Source: an uncultured Oscillospiraceae bacterium (lineage in GTDB: Bacteria; Bacillota; Clostridia; Oscillospirales; Oscillospiraceae). Taken from it: a stretch of DNA of 64,000 bases. This document shows, piece after piece, positions 1-7,394 of this stretch; the stretch's first letter is position 1, and each line of letters starts with the position of its first letter. Where the stretch lies: positions 39,821-103,820 of the forward strand of contig CAJULM010000004.1 in NCBI GenBank assembly GCA_910587285.1, given 5' to 3'. The translations under genes and the position numbers were made by a program. The notes below the pieces were generated by a model. The model saw only the letters and a program-made list of their open reading frames with translations. It made no database searches and had not been told where the DNA came from.

Positions 1-270
1 TTTCAGCTGGGCCTCCAGGCCGGCCACCCGCCGCTCATACTCCTCGCCGTCTTTCTTGGCGGTCTTGTCCATCTCCAGAATCTTGCCGTTCAGCCGGTCG
101 ATCTCAGCGGCCCGGGCCTGGTAGATCTTCCGCTCGCCGTCGCCCTCGACAAAGGCCTTGCAGAAAGCGTCCTTGTCCCCGTCGAAATCGTAGTAGGCCG
201 CCTCGATCTTCTCATACTCGAAGGGCAGAGGCTCAAAGCCGGTGCGCTCCACAAACTCGGACAACATCAT
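1..270 (-). CDS. phage-like protein, C-terminus cut by window edge
   Basis: The first 90 codons are visible; the gene runs off the left edge. The start ATG at 270 is followed by a second ATG and preceded by AAGGAGG about 8 bases upstream. The protein opens MMLSEFVERTGFEPLPFEYE and continues as a charged region rich in E, K and R with heptad-like spacing (about residues 45-90), suggesting a coiled coil. I do not recognise a catalytic motif. It is co-directional with the 40-codon gene at 395-517 and shares its promoter. Small acidic proteins of this style occur in head or accessory modules of Firmicute phages, but that assignment is an inference. Confidence 0.6.
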   Translation of the reverse strand, partial: MMLSEFVERTGFEPLPFEYEKIEAAYYDFDGDKDAFCKAFVEGDGERKIYQARAAEIDRLNGKILEMDKTAKKDGEEYERRVAGLEAQLK

Positions 271-354
271 AATGAAAAACCTCCTTGATTTTTGTGCCTT
301 ACTTTGTTATCATGGAGGCGGCCGGGGTAAGGCTCCCGGTCGCCTCTCGGGGCT

Positions 355-396
355 GGGATAGCGTCTGGTGTGGTAACTGGGGCGCTATCCCTTTTT
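355..396 (+). other. hairpin GGGATAGCG/CGCTATCCC followed by T5
   Basis: A perfect 9-bp inverted repeat (355-363 and 383-391) is followed on the + strand by TTTTT. It lies just past the stop of the minus-strand small gene. The T run is on the wrong strand for ending that gene, so it may be a relic terminator or a structure between the two minus-strand genes. Confidence 0.4.
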
Positions 397-517
397 ACTT
401 GGCTTCGTCAAGCACGGCCTTGACTGCCTCCCGGAGTTCCTCCAGCGTCTTGCACTTGTCAATCAGCTCAAGCACCATCCGCAGGATGTACTCCGTGTTG
501 GTGGCCATCTCGTCCAT
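395..517 (-). CDS. small acidic protein, 40 aa
   Basis: A 41-codon gene starting at ATG 517 with an excellent AAGGAGGG ribosome site and ending TAA at 395. It begins MDEMATNTEYILRMVLELID and is predicted to be all helical. It is the first gene downstream of a good minus-strand promoter (567-594), and the 1-270 gene follows it. No family is recognised; the strong ribosome site, promoter and position support it being real. Such peptides are common in phage and mobile-element operons next to regulators. Confidence 0.55.
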   Translation of the reverse strand: MDEMATNTEYILRMVLELIDKCKTLEELREAVKAVLDEAK

Positions 518-566
518 GTCCTCCCTCCTTCCGTAAGGGGTTGGCCGCCCCTGCCTTACGAATACT

Positions 567-594
567 ATTATAGCATATTGATAGCATTATGCAA
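567..594 (-). promoter_or_regulatory. minus-strand sigma-A promoter for the 395-517 operon
   Basis: On the minus strand TTGCAT (589-594) and a consensus TATAAT (567-572) are spaced by 16 bases. One of the GATAGCAWTA repeats (580-589) lies in its spacer and -35 region, so the promoter is probably controlled by the neighbouring regulator. Confidence 0.6.
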
Positions 595-654
595 GAGTTA
601 AACTGCATAAAGATAGCAATATGTTTTTGGCGATTTTGCATATTGATAGCAATA
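580..654 (+). repeat. three phased operator-like repeats GATAGCAWTA
   Basis: Copies of GATAGCA(T/A)TA start at 580, 612 and 645, spacings of 32 and 33 bp or about three helical turns. Two also share the longer 14-bp word GCATATTGATAGCA (573-586 and 638-651). The outer copies overlap the divergent promoters on each strand. This is the layout expected for a repressor that binds one DNA face and may loop the intergenic region; the Arc-like gene at 697 is the obvious candidate. Confidence 0.6.
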
Positions 655-671
655 CTTGTTTTGGATATAAT
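643..671 (+). promoter_or_regulatory. near-consensus promoter of the Arc-like gene
   Basis: TTGATA (643-648), a 17-base spacer and TATAAT (666-671) lie just upstream of the start at 697. The third GATAGCAWTA repeat overlaps the -35 element, suggesting autoregulation. Confidence 0.65.
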
Positions 672-696
672 GAAGGAGTGAAAGGAGGGCCAGAGC

Positions 697-882
697 ATGG
701 GCGGAAAAAATAGCTACGAAAGCATAAAACGATACCAAGATAAAGCCTACGACAAAATACTGCTGCGCACCAGCAAAGGCGAGAGGGAGGTTATTAAATC
801 CCACGCTGAGGGGAGAGGCGAAAGTGTCAACGGTTTCATCCTTAGAGCCATACATGAGGCAATGGAGCGTGATAACAGTTGA
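697..882 (+). CDS. Arc-like ribbon-helix-helix DNA-binding protein
   Basis: A 61-aa basic protein with the pattern of Arc/MetJ-type repressors: a short N-terminal strand (DKILLRTSKGEREVIKSHAE) followed by two helices ending FILRAIHEAMERD. The start ATG at 697 has AGGAGGG about 8 bases upstream and lies 25 bases after a consensus promoter. It is divergent from the 395-517 operon and separated from it by three phased direct repeats, so it probably represses both directions. Ribbon-helix-helix proteins bind as dimers to short repeats, which fits. Target and effector are inferred only. Confidence 0.75.
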   Translation: MGGKNSYESIKRYQDKAYDKILLRTSKGEREVIKSHAEGRGESVNGFILRAIHEAMERDNS

Positions 883-916
883 AATTCGCAATCGGTTACG
901 AATTTGAAAAGGGCAT

Positions 917-947
917 AAAAAATCCCCGGACGCTTTCACGTCCGGGG
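917..947 (-). terminator. intrinsic terminator of the XRE gene
   Basis: Perfect 9-bp stem CCCCGGACG/CGTCCGGGG (924-932 and 939-947) with a 6-base loop, followed on the minus strand by six T residues (917-922). It lies just past the stop of the minus-strand XRE gene. Confidence 0.85.
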
Positions 948-960
948 TCAAGAAGCAAGG

Positions 961-1218
961 TCAATCCTCGCCCTTGGAGCGGGGGGCGCCGGTTCGGGTC
1001 TTCACCCGTGGCTCACTGTTCGGCACCAGCATAATCAGGTCAGTGAGGTCACAGCCCAGGGCCTCGCAGATCAAGTCTATGTGATCCAGGCTTATCCGGG
1101 TGGCAACCTCATTGTAAAGCTCGCTGATTGTGTTGGGGCGTATCCCCGTCATCCGGGCAAGGTCTGCTTGTGTCAACCGTCGTTCGCCAAGTCGGGTTGA
1201 CAGTAAAATCCTAACCAT
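961..1218 (-). CDS. XRE-family helix-turn-helix regulator, 85 aa
   Basis: Short Cro/CI-type regulator. The helix-turn-helix is visible as LTQADLARMTGIRPNTISEL followed by a third helix LDHIDLICEALGCDLTDLIM; the tail is basic and disordered. I chose ATG 1218 because AGGAG lies 7 bases upstream; an in-frame GTG at 1224 would sit too close to that site. It resembles the YozG class of small XRE proteins in mobile elements. It ends at a strong terminator and lies beside the right edge of element A, so it probably belongs to that element's control circuit. Confidence 0.8.
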   Translation of the reverse strand: MVRILLSTRLGERRLTQADLARMTGIRPNTISELYNEVATRISLDHIDLICEALGCDLTDLIMLVPNSEPRVKTRTGAPRSKGED

Positions 1219-1340
1219 AGCCACGCTCCTTTGCGATACAGTATAGCGGCTATGATTTTATTCCGCTTGAAATTGTTAGAAAATATCGGTATTCGATAGA
1301 CTTTTTTCGGGGCTGCTCCAGCGCGTGGGGCGGCCCTGAT

Positions 1341-1373
1341 TTTAGCGTCCATTTAGCGTCCATGGACGCTAAA
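1341..1373 (+). repeat. TTTAGCGTCCA direct and inverted repeats near the end of element A
   Basis: The 11-bp word TTTAGCGTCCA occurs at 1341-1351 and 1352-1362, followed by its exact inverse complement at 1363-1373. The last two form a perfect 22-bp palindrome. It lies about 100 bp from the tRNA-derived attachment repeat, the distance typical of integrase arm sites. It is unlike the repeats of element B and probably serves a different integrase outside the window. Confidence 0.55.
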
Positions 1374-1474
1374 ACTGGCAAAATTGAAGAAGGCACACAA
1401 AAGATAAAACCCCCGAAACCCTTGCTACACAAGGATTACAGAGGTTCACTAAAATACACCAAACATGGCTAAGA

Positions 1475-1522
1475 CAGTTGGTAAGGATGAGGTCTCCAGT
1501 TCAAATCTGGATAGCAGCTCCA
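1475..1522 (+). repeat. attachment site att1: 3' part of tRNA-Thr(GGT)
   Basis: A 48-bp sequence identical to 15777-15824. From TTGGTAA (anticodon loop, GGT) it reads through GGATG (3' anticodon stem), AGGTC (variable loop), a T-arm with 5-bp stem and TTCAAAT loop, and an acceptor strand ending CCA. The 5' half of the tRNA is missing: the bases upstream do not supply CATCC or a D-arm. It is therefore a recombination-site fragment, not a working tRNA, and marks the left boundary of element B. Confidence 0.85.
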
Positions 1523-1524
1523 AG

Positions 1525-1558
1525 AAACTCCTGAAATCAGTGGATTTCGGGAGTTTTT
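1525..1558 (+). terminator. terminator following the att1 tRNA fragment
   Basis: Stem AAACTCC-t-GAAATC (1525-1538) pairs with GATTTC-g-GGAGTTT (1543-1556), loop AGTG, then T5. The element appears to carry its own tRNA terminator, so the tRNA target would stay functional after insertion. Confidence 0.8.
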
Positions 1559-1580
1559 GTTCTGTTTTCCCTCAATATAA

Positions 1581-1629
1581 TGTGGGTCAAGTTGTGGGTC
1601 AGGCGGGGTGACCCACAACTTGACCCACA
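1581..1629 (+). repeat. 21-bp inverted repeat, probable integrase or excisionase arm sites
   Basis: Two perfect 21-bp arms (1581-1601 and 1609-1629) are separated by 7 bases. Each arm contains the 9-mer TGTGGGTCA twice with 12-bp periodicity. The same 21-bp unit recurs once at the other end of the element (15645-15665). Position between att1 and the integrase gene and recurrence at both ends are typical of arm-type sites. Confidence 0.7.
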
Positions 1630-1720
1630 CGGCGAAATATGCGGAAAGGTTTAAAGAGCACCGGGCAGGAAGTTTGGAGTTCCTGCCCAGTGCTTTTGGT
1701 GGTTTGGGGTGGTGCTACAT

Positions 1721-2875
1721 CTACATCATCTGGGTCATGAAGTTTCCCATAGTTTCCGCCGCCTGATCCTGCATCTGGCGGGTGGCGTGGGTGTAGGTGC
1801 GCAGGGTGAAGCCTGCGTCATAGTGGCCCAGCATACTGGAAACCGTCTTGATGTCCACACCGTTCTGGAGGGCCAGGGTGGCGAAGGTGTGTCTGAGGTC
1901 GTGGAAGCGAATGTGCTCCAGCCTGGCGTCCCGGAGGATTTTCTCATGGAGCTTTACCACCGAGTCGGGGTAGTACATCTCTCCGGTGGTGCTGGACGGG
2001 AACATATAGGGGCTGTCCGGGTGCTTTTCGTGTTCCTGGATCAGCAGATCCACCGCCTCCTGGGGAACGGACACCTTCCGCACCGAGGTCTCGGTCTTGG
2101 GCCGGGAGAGGGTCAGCTTGCCACTGGGATTTTTGATGTACTGCTTGCTGACGGAGATCGTCCGATTCTGGATGTCCAGGTCATCCCAAAGGAGGGCCAC
2201 CAGCTCGCCCTTCCGCAGGCCGCTCACCAGCTCCAGGTAGAACATGGGGAGGACGCCACGGGCATCGGCGGCGTCCAGGTAGGACTTCAGATGCTCAGGC
2301 CGGAGGGTTTTCATTTCCACCTTCTGAACCTTTGGGGCAATGCAGTCATCGGTGGGGTTGCGGGAGATCAGCCGCTCCTTCACTGCCCGCTCAAAGGCGC
2401 TGTGGAGCATGAGGTGGACGCTGCGGACGGTGGTGCTGCTCAGGCCGGGATTGCCATGGCCGCTTTTTGTGTTTACCCGGCCATGCTCCATCAGGTTTTT
2501 GTACATTTTCTGAAGATCCCGGGAAGTCAGTTTTTTCAGCTTGATTTTCCCGATGCGGGGGATAGTGTAGGTCTCGATCATCAGCTTGTAGCGGTCAGCC
2601 GTGGCCTGCCGGATGTTGGGCTGGGCGTAGAGATCATACCAGGCACGCAGCCAGGTGGCCACGGTGTACTCGTCGGTGCGGGTGACATCTACCTGCTGAG
2701 CCTGCTCCACCGCCGCCTTGAGCTTCTCCTTGGCTTCGGCCTGGGTGCGGCCCAGGACATTTTTGATGATCCGTTTGCCGGTATCGGGATTGTAGCCCGC
2801 CGTGTAGCGTCCCTCCCAGCGGCCATCGGAGCGCTTCCGTAGGTTCCCCTCGCCGTTGGCGCGGCGTTTAGACAT
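1721..2875 (-). CDS. int: tyrosine recombinase, integrase of element B
   Basis: A 384-aa phage-type integrase that would catalyse excision and insertion at the tRNA-Thr site. The N-terminus has an AP2-like arm-binding region (GEGNLRKRSDGRWEGRYTAG), then a SAM-like core-binding domain, then the catalytic domain. The catalytic residues are visible: Arg in SGLRKGELVAL, His-x-x-Arg in HDLRHTF, His in LGHYDAG and Tyr in LRTYTH. ATG 2875 is chosen because AAGGAG lies 9 bases upstream; a TTG at 2884 abuts that site. It overlaps the upstream gene by 8 bases, so translation is probably coupled. The gene points toward att1, a usual arrangement. Confidence 0.93.
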   Translation of the reverse strand: MSKRRANGEGNLRKRSDGRWEGRYTAGYNPDTGKRIIKNVLGRTQAEAKEKLKAAVEQAQQVDVTRTDEYTVATWLRAWYDLYAQPNIRQATADRYKLMIETYTIPRIGKIKLKKLTSRDLQKMYKNLMEHGRVNTKSGHGNPGLSSTTVRSVHLMLHSAFERAVKERLISRNPTDDCIAPKVQKVEMKTLRPEHLKSYLDAADARGVLPMFYLELVSGLRKGELVALLWDDLDIQNRTISVSKQYIKNPSGKLTLSRPKTETSVRKVSVPQEAVDLLIQEHEKHPDSPYMFPSSTTGEMYYPDSVVKLHEKILRDARLEHIRFHDLRHTFATLALQNGVDIKTVSSMLGHYDAGFTLRTYTHATRQMQDQAAETMGNFMTQMM

Positions 2876-3185
2876 CGTGTTCAACTCCTTTCTGACTATG
2901 TTTGATTCGGTTTAGCTGTTCCCACTCCTGTTGGTAAGAATAGCTGCCGTCCGCCTCCAGCTCCATAGCGATCCCCCAGGCCAGACGAAAGCCAGCGATA
3001 AAGCTGCTCAGTGCTATTTCTTCCTGTGCCATCGTGTGGGCGTCCACCAGCCGGAGCAGTTTCTTTTTGCCTTCCTTGTCCAATAGGGCGGAGACCTTCT
3101 GGCGCTTCGCTTCCAGCTTCCGGCGTTGTTTACGGTTCGGCCTGGGCGCGAACCGATCCTCCAGTGCCCTCATGTAGTTGTACAT
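2868..3185 (-). CDS. conserved small mobile-element protein (DUF6809-like)
   Basis: A 105-aa protein starting MYNYMRALEDRF with a very basic stretch (PRPNRKQRRKLEAKRQK) and a helical C-terminus containing ALSSFIAGFRLAWGIAMELE. The ATG at 3185 has AAGGAGGG seven bases upstream. It resembles the small DUF6809 family found beside integrases in Clostridial elements; this match is from memory and not certain. Its stop overlaps the integrase start by 8 bases, so it may modulate integrase expression or bind DNA. Function unknown. Confidence 0.65.
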   Translation of the reverse strand: MYNYMRALEDRFAPRPNRKQRRKLEAKRQKVSALLDKEGKKKLLRLVDAHTMAQEEIALSSFIAGFRLAWGIAMELEADGSYSYQQEWEQLNRIKHSQKGVEHDV

Positions 3186-3540
3186 GGTGCGTCCCTCCTT
3201 TGCAGCGACACACCATACCACAGGCTGGCGGGAATAGCCATGGGCCACGGCGAGAGTTATCAGTTCAGACACATCTTTTTTCGTCTGCGTTGACGGTTCT
3301 TTTCTTTGAAGACACTGGTGCAATCCACGTCCCCGTACAGTGGCGCACAAAGGGGGCAACGCCGCGTTTCATTGGCGCGAGGGGTATGGATGCCACCTGT
3401 TCTGTGGAGTAGGCACAAATTGCTTCACAGCGGTCAGCACAGGGGGAAACAAACAGGTGGCGCTTCACAGACGCAAAGTGCCGCCTGTTTGGCTTGTCCA
3501 AGTTCCCTTATTGTTTACTGTGGCGCAGATTTTGCGGGGG
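3186..3540. other. non-coding interval with degenerate repeats
   Basis: No gene is convincing here. A stretch around 3345-3397 resembles 5189-5249 and includes the identical 12-mer GGATGCCACCTG. The 30 bases at 3511-3540 match 14780-14809 at 25 of 30 positions. The interval separates the integrase pair from the mobilisation genes and may hold remnants of duplicated control DNA. Confidence 0.45.
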
Positions 3541-4533
3541 TCACATGGTCTGCTCCCAATGCTGGTCACCGCTGAACTTCTGGCCCATGGCCATTTTCTT
3601 CAGCGCCTCCCGGCGGTGCTGCTTGCTGTCCGTCCAGGTGGGCGGTGCGGGGAACTGCCATTCCTCATCGCGCTCCAGGTCGGCCAGAAGCTGGAACCAC
3701 CCGGCAACTAATTCACCCATCCAGCCCTCGTCCGGCTCTGGGGTGGTGGGGCGGAAACCTGTGGCCTGACGGTAGAGGAACAGCATCTCCAAGTTTTCTT
3801 TGAGGAAGGTTTCATCGTGGAGGCTGCTGTCCCGGCATTTACGACCGTTAGGGCAGGTGAAGGTGATGTGCTTCCGGTTTGGAGACCAGTTCACCTCGTA
3901 ACCTTCCAGCTCCATATTTTCGATGAAGCTCTCCCGGCTGGTGGCGTATTCCAGCGCCTCGTTGATGGCCTGGATCAAATCCAGTTTCCAGCTGTCACCG
4001 CGCAGACCCGCTTGGTACTCGCCGGGCTTCATGCGCTTCTTTTTCTTCTTGGGATCGCACTCGTCCAGCACCCGTAGACCGTGGGCCAGACAGATTTCAT
4101 CGTTTGCCCTGCGGTGAGCGAGAAGGTCATTGTAGCTCTGGTGGAGCTTGTGGCCGTCCCTGTGACTGACGCTGTTCACCACCATGTGGTTGTGCAGATG
4201 TCCGGTGTCCACGTGGGTGGTGACCACCACCTCGAAGTTTGGGAACTGCCGCTGGGCAAATTCCAGGCCGATGGCGTTGACCTCCTGGGGCGTGACGTTG
4301 TCCTCCGAGGAGAAGGACTGGACGAAGTGGTAGAACTGCGTTCCTCCTGTTTTGCGGAAGCGTTCCTTGGTCATCTGCATTTCGATAAACGCGGATTGAG
4401 GAACGCAGTTGCTGCCGGAGACCAGCCACGCATCGCCCCAGCGCGTTTTCTTCTTCTGTTCCACATAGTCGATCACGCCGCGCATCAAACTGGCGGACTG
4501 CTTTTTGCACTGGATTGCGGTGAAGGTCGCCAT
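3541..4533 (-). CDS. mobA: MobA/VirD2-type relaxase
   Basis: A 330-aa relaxase expected to nick oriT and lead DNA transfer. The three-histidine metal site is visible as HVDTGHLHNH at residues 107-116, and conserved tyrosines lie in the N-terminal 70 residues. The protein is shorter than many family members (often above 400 aa), and its C-terminus lacks a recognisable primase or long coiled coil. Its ATG overlaps the mobC stop (TGATG), so the two are translationally coupled. With no coupling protein or type IV secretion genes nearby, transfer would need a helper conjugative element. The catalytic Tyr is not pinned down here. Confidence 0.9.
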   Translation of the reverse strand: MATFTAIQCKKQSASLMRGVIDYVEQKKKTRWGDAWLVSGSNCVPQSAFIEMQMTKERFRKTGGTQFYHFVQSFSSEDNVTPQEVNAIGLEFAQRQFPNFEVVVTTHVDTGHLHNHMVVNSVSHRDGHKLHQSYNDLLAHRRANDEICLAHGLRVLDECDPKKKKKRMKPGEYQAGLRGDSWKLDLIQAINEALEYATSRESFIENMELEGYEVNWSPNRKHITFTCPNGRKCRDSSLHDETFLKENLEMLFLYRQATGFRPTTPEPDEGWMGELVAGWFQLLADLERDEEWQFPAPPTWTDSKQHRREALKKMAMGQKFSGDQHWEQTM

Positions 4534-4847
4534 CAGCGCACCTCCCGAATCAGCGTACTCACTGCGTCACATAGGCGAGTATACTCACTGATTAAATCAT
4601 CGCCACGCAGAACGGTGAGCCGCCCCATGTTGGCCAGCGTGGTGAGCTGGTTGAGGTTGCGGCCCTGCGCCTTCAGTTCAGAGAGCACTTCATCCAGACC
4701 GTCCACCCGGACGATCTCTTGTCCGAGGCCGCAGATGATCAGGTAGTTGGTGAGGGTCATGTTTACGTCACGTGCCCGTGCCTGGAGCTGGCGTTTGACC
4801 TCCGGCGTCATCCGGGCGGTGATGATTTCGGTTTTCTTCTTCTGCAT
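4533..4847 (-). CDS. mobC: MobC-type relaxosome accessory protein
   Basis: A 104-aa protein with the MobC pattern: a basic ribbon-helix-helix-like start (TEIITARMTPEVKRQLQARA) and a later helix LKAQGRNLNQLTTLANMGRL, the conserved GxNLNQ signature. It would bind oriT and help the relaxase melt and nick DNA. The start ATG at 4847 has AAAGGAG six bases upstream. It is the first gene of the mob pair and lies next to a palindrome-rich non-coding region that is the best oriT candidate. Confidence 0.9.
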   Translation of the reverse strand: MQKKKTEIITARMTPEVKRQLQARARDVNMTLTNYLIICGLGQEIVRVDGLDEVLSELKAQGRNLNQLTTLANMGRLTVLRGDDLISEYTRLCDAVSTLIREVR

Positions 4848-4859
4848 TGAACTCCTTTC

Positions 4860-5286
4860 TCTCCCCCTTCAGGGGGCAGGGGGGCCGGGGCATAGCCCCG
4901 GCGAGTGCGGGCGGCGTATAGCCGGACGCGATGCTTGCCCTACCCAGAAGGGTAGGCATCCGCCCCAACAGGGCGCTTCTGCGTTGCCATAGCAGGTGCT
5001 CCTACGGTACTGCGGCGGGGCTGTCCACACTGCGGGGAGCGGTGAGGGAGATTTATCCAGCACAAAAATCGAACGCCCGCATTGTCCAAAAAACTGGGCG
5101 AAAAAATGGCGGGTGAGCTGGGCTGATTTTGCGGCCCTGTGCGAGTCCAACCTCGGGGACGTTTTCACATTTGCCCACAACGGGCCACACGGGGGCCAAC
5201 ACTGCGTTTTGCGGCGCTGGGAGGTGTACGGATGCCACCTGACCCTTGGGAGGGCCACAAACGGTCTCAAAATGCGAAACACGGGG
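4860..5286. other. probable oriT region with several hairpins
   Basis: A 427-bp non-coding interval upstream of mobC. It contains the perfect hairpin GCCGGGGC-ATA-GCCCCGGC (4884-4902), CCTACCC-AGAA-GGGTAGG (4939-4956) and CGCCC-CAACA-GGGCG close after. Closely packed inverted repeats beside mobC-relaxase genes are characteristic of oriT. The right part (5189-5249) is a degenerate copy of 3345-3397. The nick site is not assigned. Confidence 0.55.
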
Positions 5287-5685
5287 TCATGCACCTAACT
5301 GGAGTTGGGCGCGGGTGGTTTCCTGGGCCAGCCGTTCCAACTGCCGCTGATGGTGCGCCTCCAAAACATCTTGGAACGGGGAGACAGTATAGAGCAGGTT
5401 GCCATTTCGCTTTGCGCCCGCTTTGGTGGTGACGGTGGTGTTTTCAGTTTGGATTAGACCCTTGCGTTCGAGGTTGCCGACGTATTTTGCCACCGTGTTT
5501 TCCGTCATGCCCACCGCTTTGCCGATGACCCTGTAGCTGGGCCAGCATTGGCCCGTTTTCCGATTGGCACAGCAGAGCAGATAGGAGTAGACGGCCAGTT
5601 CGCCGGGAGAGAGACCGAGGATAAAAATCTCATTAGGGAAGGGGAACGTGTTTTTCAAGGGATCATATTTTTGCCGCCGGCTCAA
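5287..5685 (-). CDS. winged-helix replication or regulatory protein
   Basis: A 132-aa helix-turn-helix protein. The fold is visible as GLSPGELAVYSYLLCCANRK, then CWPSYRVIGKAVGMTENTVAKYVGNLERKGLIQTE, a classic winged-helix with recognition helix TENTVAKYVGNLE. This type (HTH_36-like) is common in Firmicute mobile elements, where it is annotated as replication initiator or helix-turn-helix protein. The start is TTG 5685, overlapping the excisionase stop (TTGA), so translation is coupled. It could initiate rolling-circle or theta replication of the excised form, or regulate mob genes; the sequence does not decide. Confidence 0.75.
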   Translation of the reverse strand: MSRRQKYDPLKNTFPFPNEIFILGLSPGELAVYSYLLCCANRKTGQCWPSYRVIGKAVGMTENTVAKYVGNLERKGLIQTENTTVTTKAGAKRNGNLLYTVSPFQDVLEAHHQRQLERLAQETTRAQLQLGA

Positions 5686-5897
5686 CCGATCTCACCGCCC
5701 TTCGTATGCTGCTCCACCCACTCAACAAACTTTTCCTTTGGGACAACCAATCGGTTGCCGATTTTCAGAACAGGGAAGTCCGTTTCGTGCATCAACTCAT
5801 ATGCACTGGATGGAGCGATGCCCAGCACACTTGCCACCATTGCTGCGTTGAGAAACAGCGGCAGATCGTCATAGCTTTTGTACTCAGATAGTTTCAT
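5682..5897 (-). CDS. xis: excisionase-family DNA-binding protein
   Basis: A 71-aa protein with the MerR-like excisionase helix-turn-helix: FLNAAMVASVLGIAPSSAYELMHE followed by the wing DFPVLKIGNRLVVPKEKFVEWVEQH. It would bend DNA at attachment sites and steer the integrase toward excision. The start ATG 5897 has AAAGGAA 7 bases upstream. It heads the minus-strand run xis - winged helix - (oriT) - mobC - relaxase. Family assignment is firm; pairing with the integrase at 1721-2875 is inferred from shared location. Confidence 0.85.
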   Translation of the reverse strand: MKLSEYKSYDDLPLFLNAAMVASVLGIAPSSAYELMHETDFPVLKIGNRLVVPKEKFVEWVEQHTKGGEIG

Positions 5898-6133
5898 TGG
5901 CGTTTCCTTTCATAAAATTTTGTTGGCCACACACCGTACACCTTCCTGCCCCAGAATCTCACTGCGGCGCTTTCACCCCGCTGGCACGCTCGCCTTGTGT
6001 CAAGAGTCTTGGCGCTGCTTCTCCCAGGGAGTATGCACTCCGGCGGTGGGTATTCACTTGTCGAGGTTCAACAGGTTCTTCCCTTTGGGATGTTCCCATG
6101 ATAGAATAGGCGCAGAAGGTTTTACATCAGGAA

Positions 6134-7387
6134 GTGATCTTTTTGGAAAACAAATTGCGCGGAATACCGAGTGGACCACAGTTGTTGCTGGTGGAGAAAG
6201 GAGCTGGGCTGTTTTCCACGGTGCATCACTATGAGGATGGGACGGAGAAGCAACTCCCAGCTACCACACCGGCGAAGGATCTGATTGCCGCTGCGGAGAT
6301 CGACTACCGGGCATACCGCAGGGAGATCAAACGCCTGCGAGACGAGCATCCGCTGTTCGCGGCACGGCTGGATATTCCGATGGCGGACTTTGAGGACTTT
6401 GTGGCGGAGGCACTGCTGCTGCCGTCCATGCTGCAGAAGGTAGACCCAGTGAGCTTCTTTGTGCTGGGGGAACTTCTGGATCAGGCATTGCAGAGAGAGG
6501 ACGATGACAGCGCATTGTTTCTGCTGAACGCCGCGGAGGAACTGCTGTATGTGTTGGAAGATCCGATCCGCACCCAAGTCTGTCTGCGGAACATTTTGGA
6601 GATGACCTTTGACGGGATGGAGCGGGCAACACAGCGAGAGCGGTTTGAGAAGCTGTGTCGGATCTACCCGCAGGTGAGTGGGCTGTGCGATCCCGCCAGT
6701 CTGCCTGATGTAGAGCAGGGACAGAAGGTGTTCCGGGCCAATTCCATTTTTGGACTGCGGATGCTGGAGCTGGCCCTCTACTTCCAACAAGACAAACAGC
6801 GGATCGCCCGGTGCGATTACTGCTGGGGCTGGTTCATCCCCAAGACGAAAAAAGTCACCCGGTACTGCGACCGGGTGACGGATGGGTTTCCTTGCAAACA
6901 GCGAGGGGCGCGGTTTAAGCGAAACTTGGTGGAGGATCAGGATGGCGCACTCAAGCTCTGCAACCAGTTACGGGACAGGATGTACGCCCGCCTTCTGCGC
7001 TGGCAGGATGCCGCGCCGGGTGAGCGTGACAGCTTGATTCCCATGGACTATGGGCAGTACGAGGCATGGAGTGAGAACGCGCGTCTGGCTCGGATGGAAT
7101 ATCTGAAGGGGCAGTTGACGGCGGAGGAGTTTCTGCGGCGGATCGACGCCACCCACGAGCTGGAGAGTTACGAAGCGGGCAAGGCAGAACTTGTGAAGGA
7201 AACTGCGTGGCAGTGCATGGTGGCTGGGAACTTTGCGTTTGATGCGGAAACGCACTACCCGGAGGTGATACAGGTGCTTGACTTGCGGGCGGAGGAACCA
7301 AAATGGGAACTGTACACAGCGGATGACCTGCGGCGAGAGGATCAGAAGGGGCATCAGAGCCTGCGAAAGAGGTATGGGAAGGCATAG
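6134..7387 (+). CDS. DUF6076-like protein with a zinc-ribbon-type Cys cluster
   Basis: A 417-aa soluble protein of unknown function. The middle has a CxxC pair with two more cysteines downstream (CDYCWGWFIPKTKKVTRYC, then FPCK), resembling a zinc ribbon; the rest is helical and acidic. It fits the DUF6076 family of Clostridial mobile elements, a match from memory. The 6134 start is GTG but abuts the AGGAA site; TTG 6143, nine bases from that site, is at least as likely. It is transcribed + between the mobilisation and van blocks, convergent with vanT, with only 7 bases between stop codons. It may be an element maintenance or regulatory gene. Confidence 0.7.
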   Translation: MIFLENKLRGIPSGPQLLLVEKGAGLFSTVHHYEDGTEKQLPATTPAKDLIAAAEIDYRAYRREIKRLRDEHPLFAARLDIPMADFEDFVAEALLLPSMLQKVDPVSFFVLGELLDQALQREDDDSALFLLNAAEELLYVLEDPIRTQVCLRNILEMTFDGMERATQRERFEKLCRIYPQVSGLCDPASLPDVEQGQKVFRANSIFGLRMLELALYFQQDKQRIARCDYCWGWFIPKTKKVTRYCDRVTDGFPCKQRGARFKRNLVEDQDGALKLCNQLRDRMYARLLRWQDAAPGERDSLIPMDYGQYEAWSENARLARMEYLKGQLTAEEFLRRIDATHELESYEAGKAELVKETAWQCMVAGNFAFDAETHYPEVIQVLDLRAEEPKWELYTADDLRREDQKGHQSLRKRYGKA

Positions 7388-7394
7388 CCAAGGA

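Noticed and set aside
1250..1432. 60-codon minus-strand gene in the end of element A
   Set aside because: No ribosome site, Cys/Pro-rich unconvincing translation, and overlap with the palindromic arm-like repeats.
1475..1522. Complete tRNA-Thr gene
   Set aside because: Only the anticodon loop to CCA part is present; no 5' acceptor strand or D-arm upstream in either copy.
1709..2842. 377-codon open frame on the + strand opposite the integrase
   Set aside because: Low-complexity G/H/V-rich translation typical of an antisense shadow; the integrase has all catalytic motifs.
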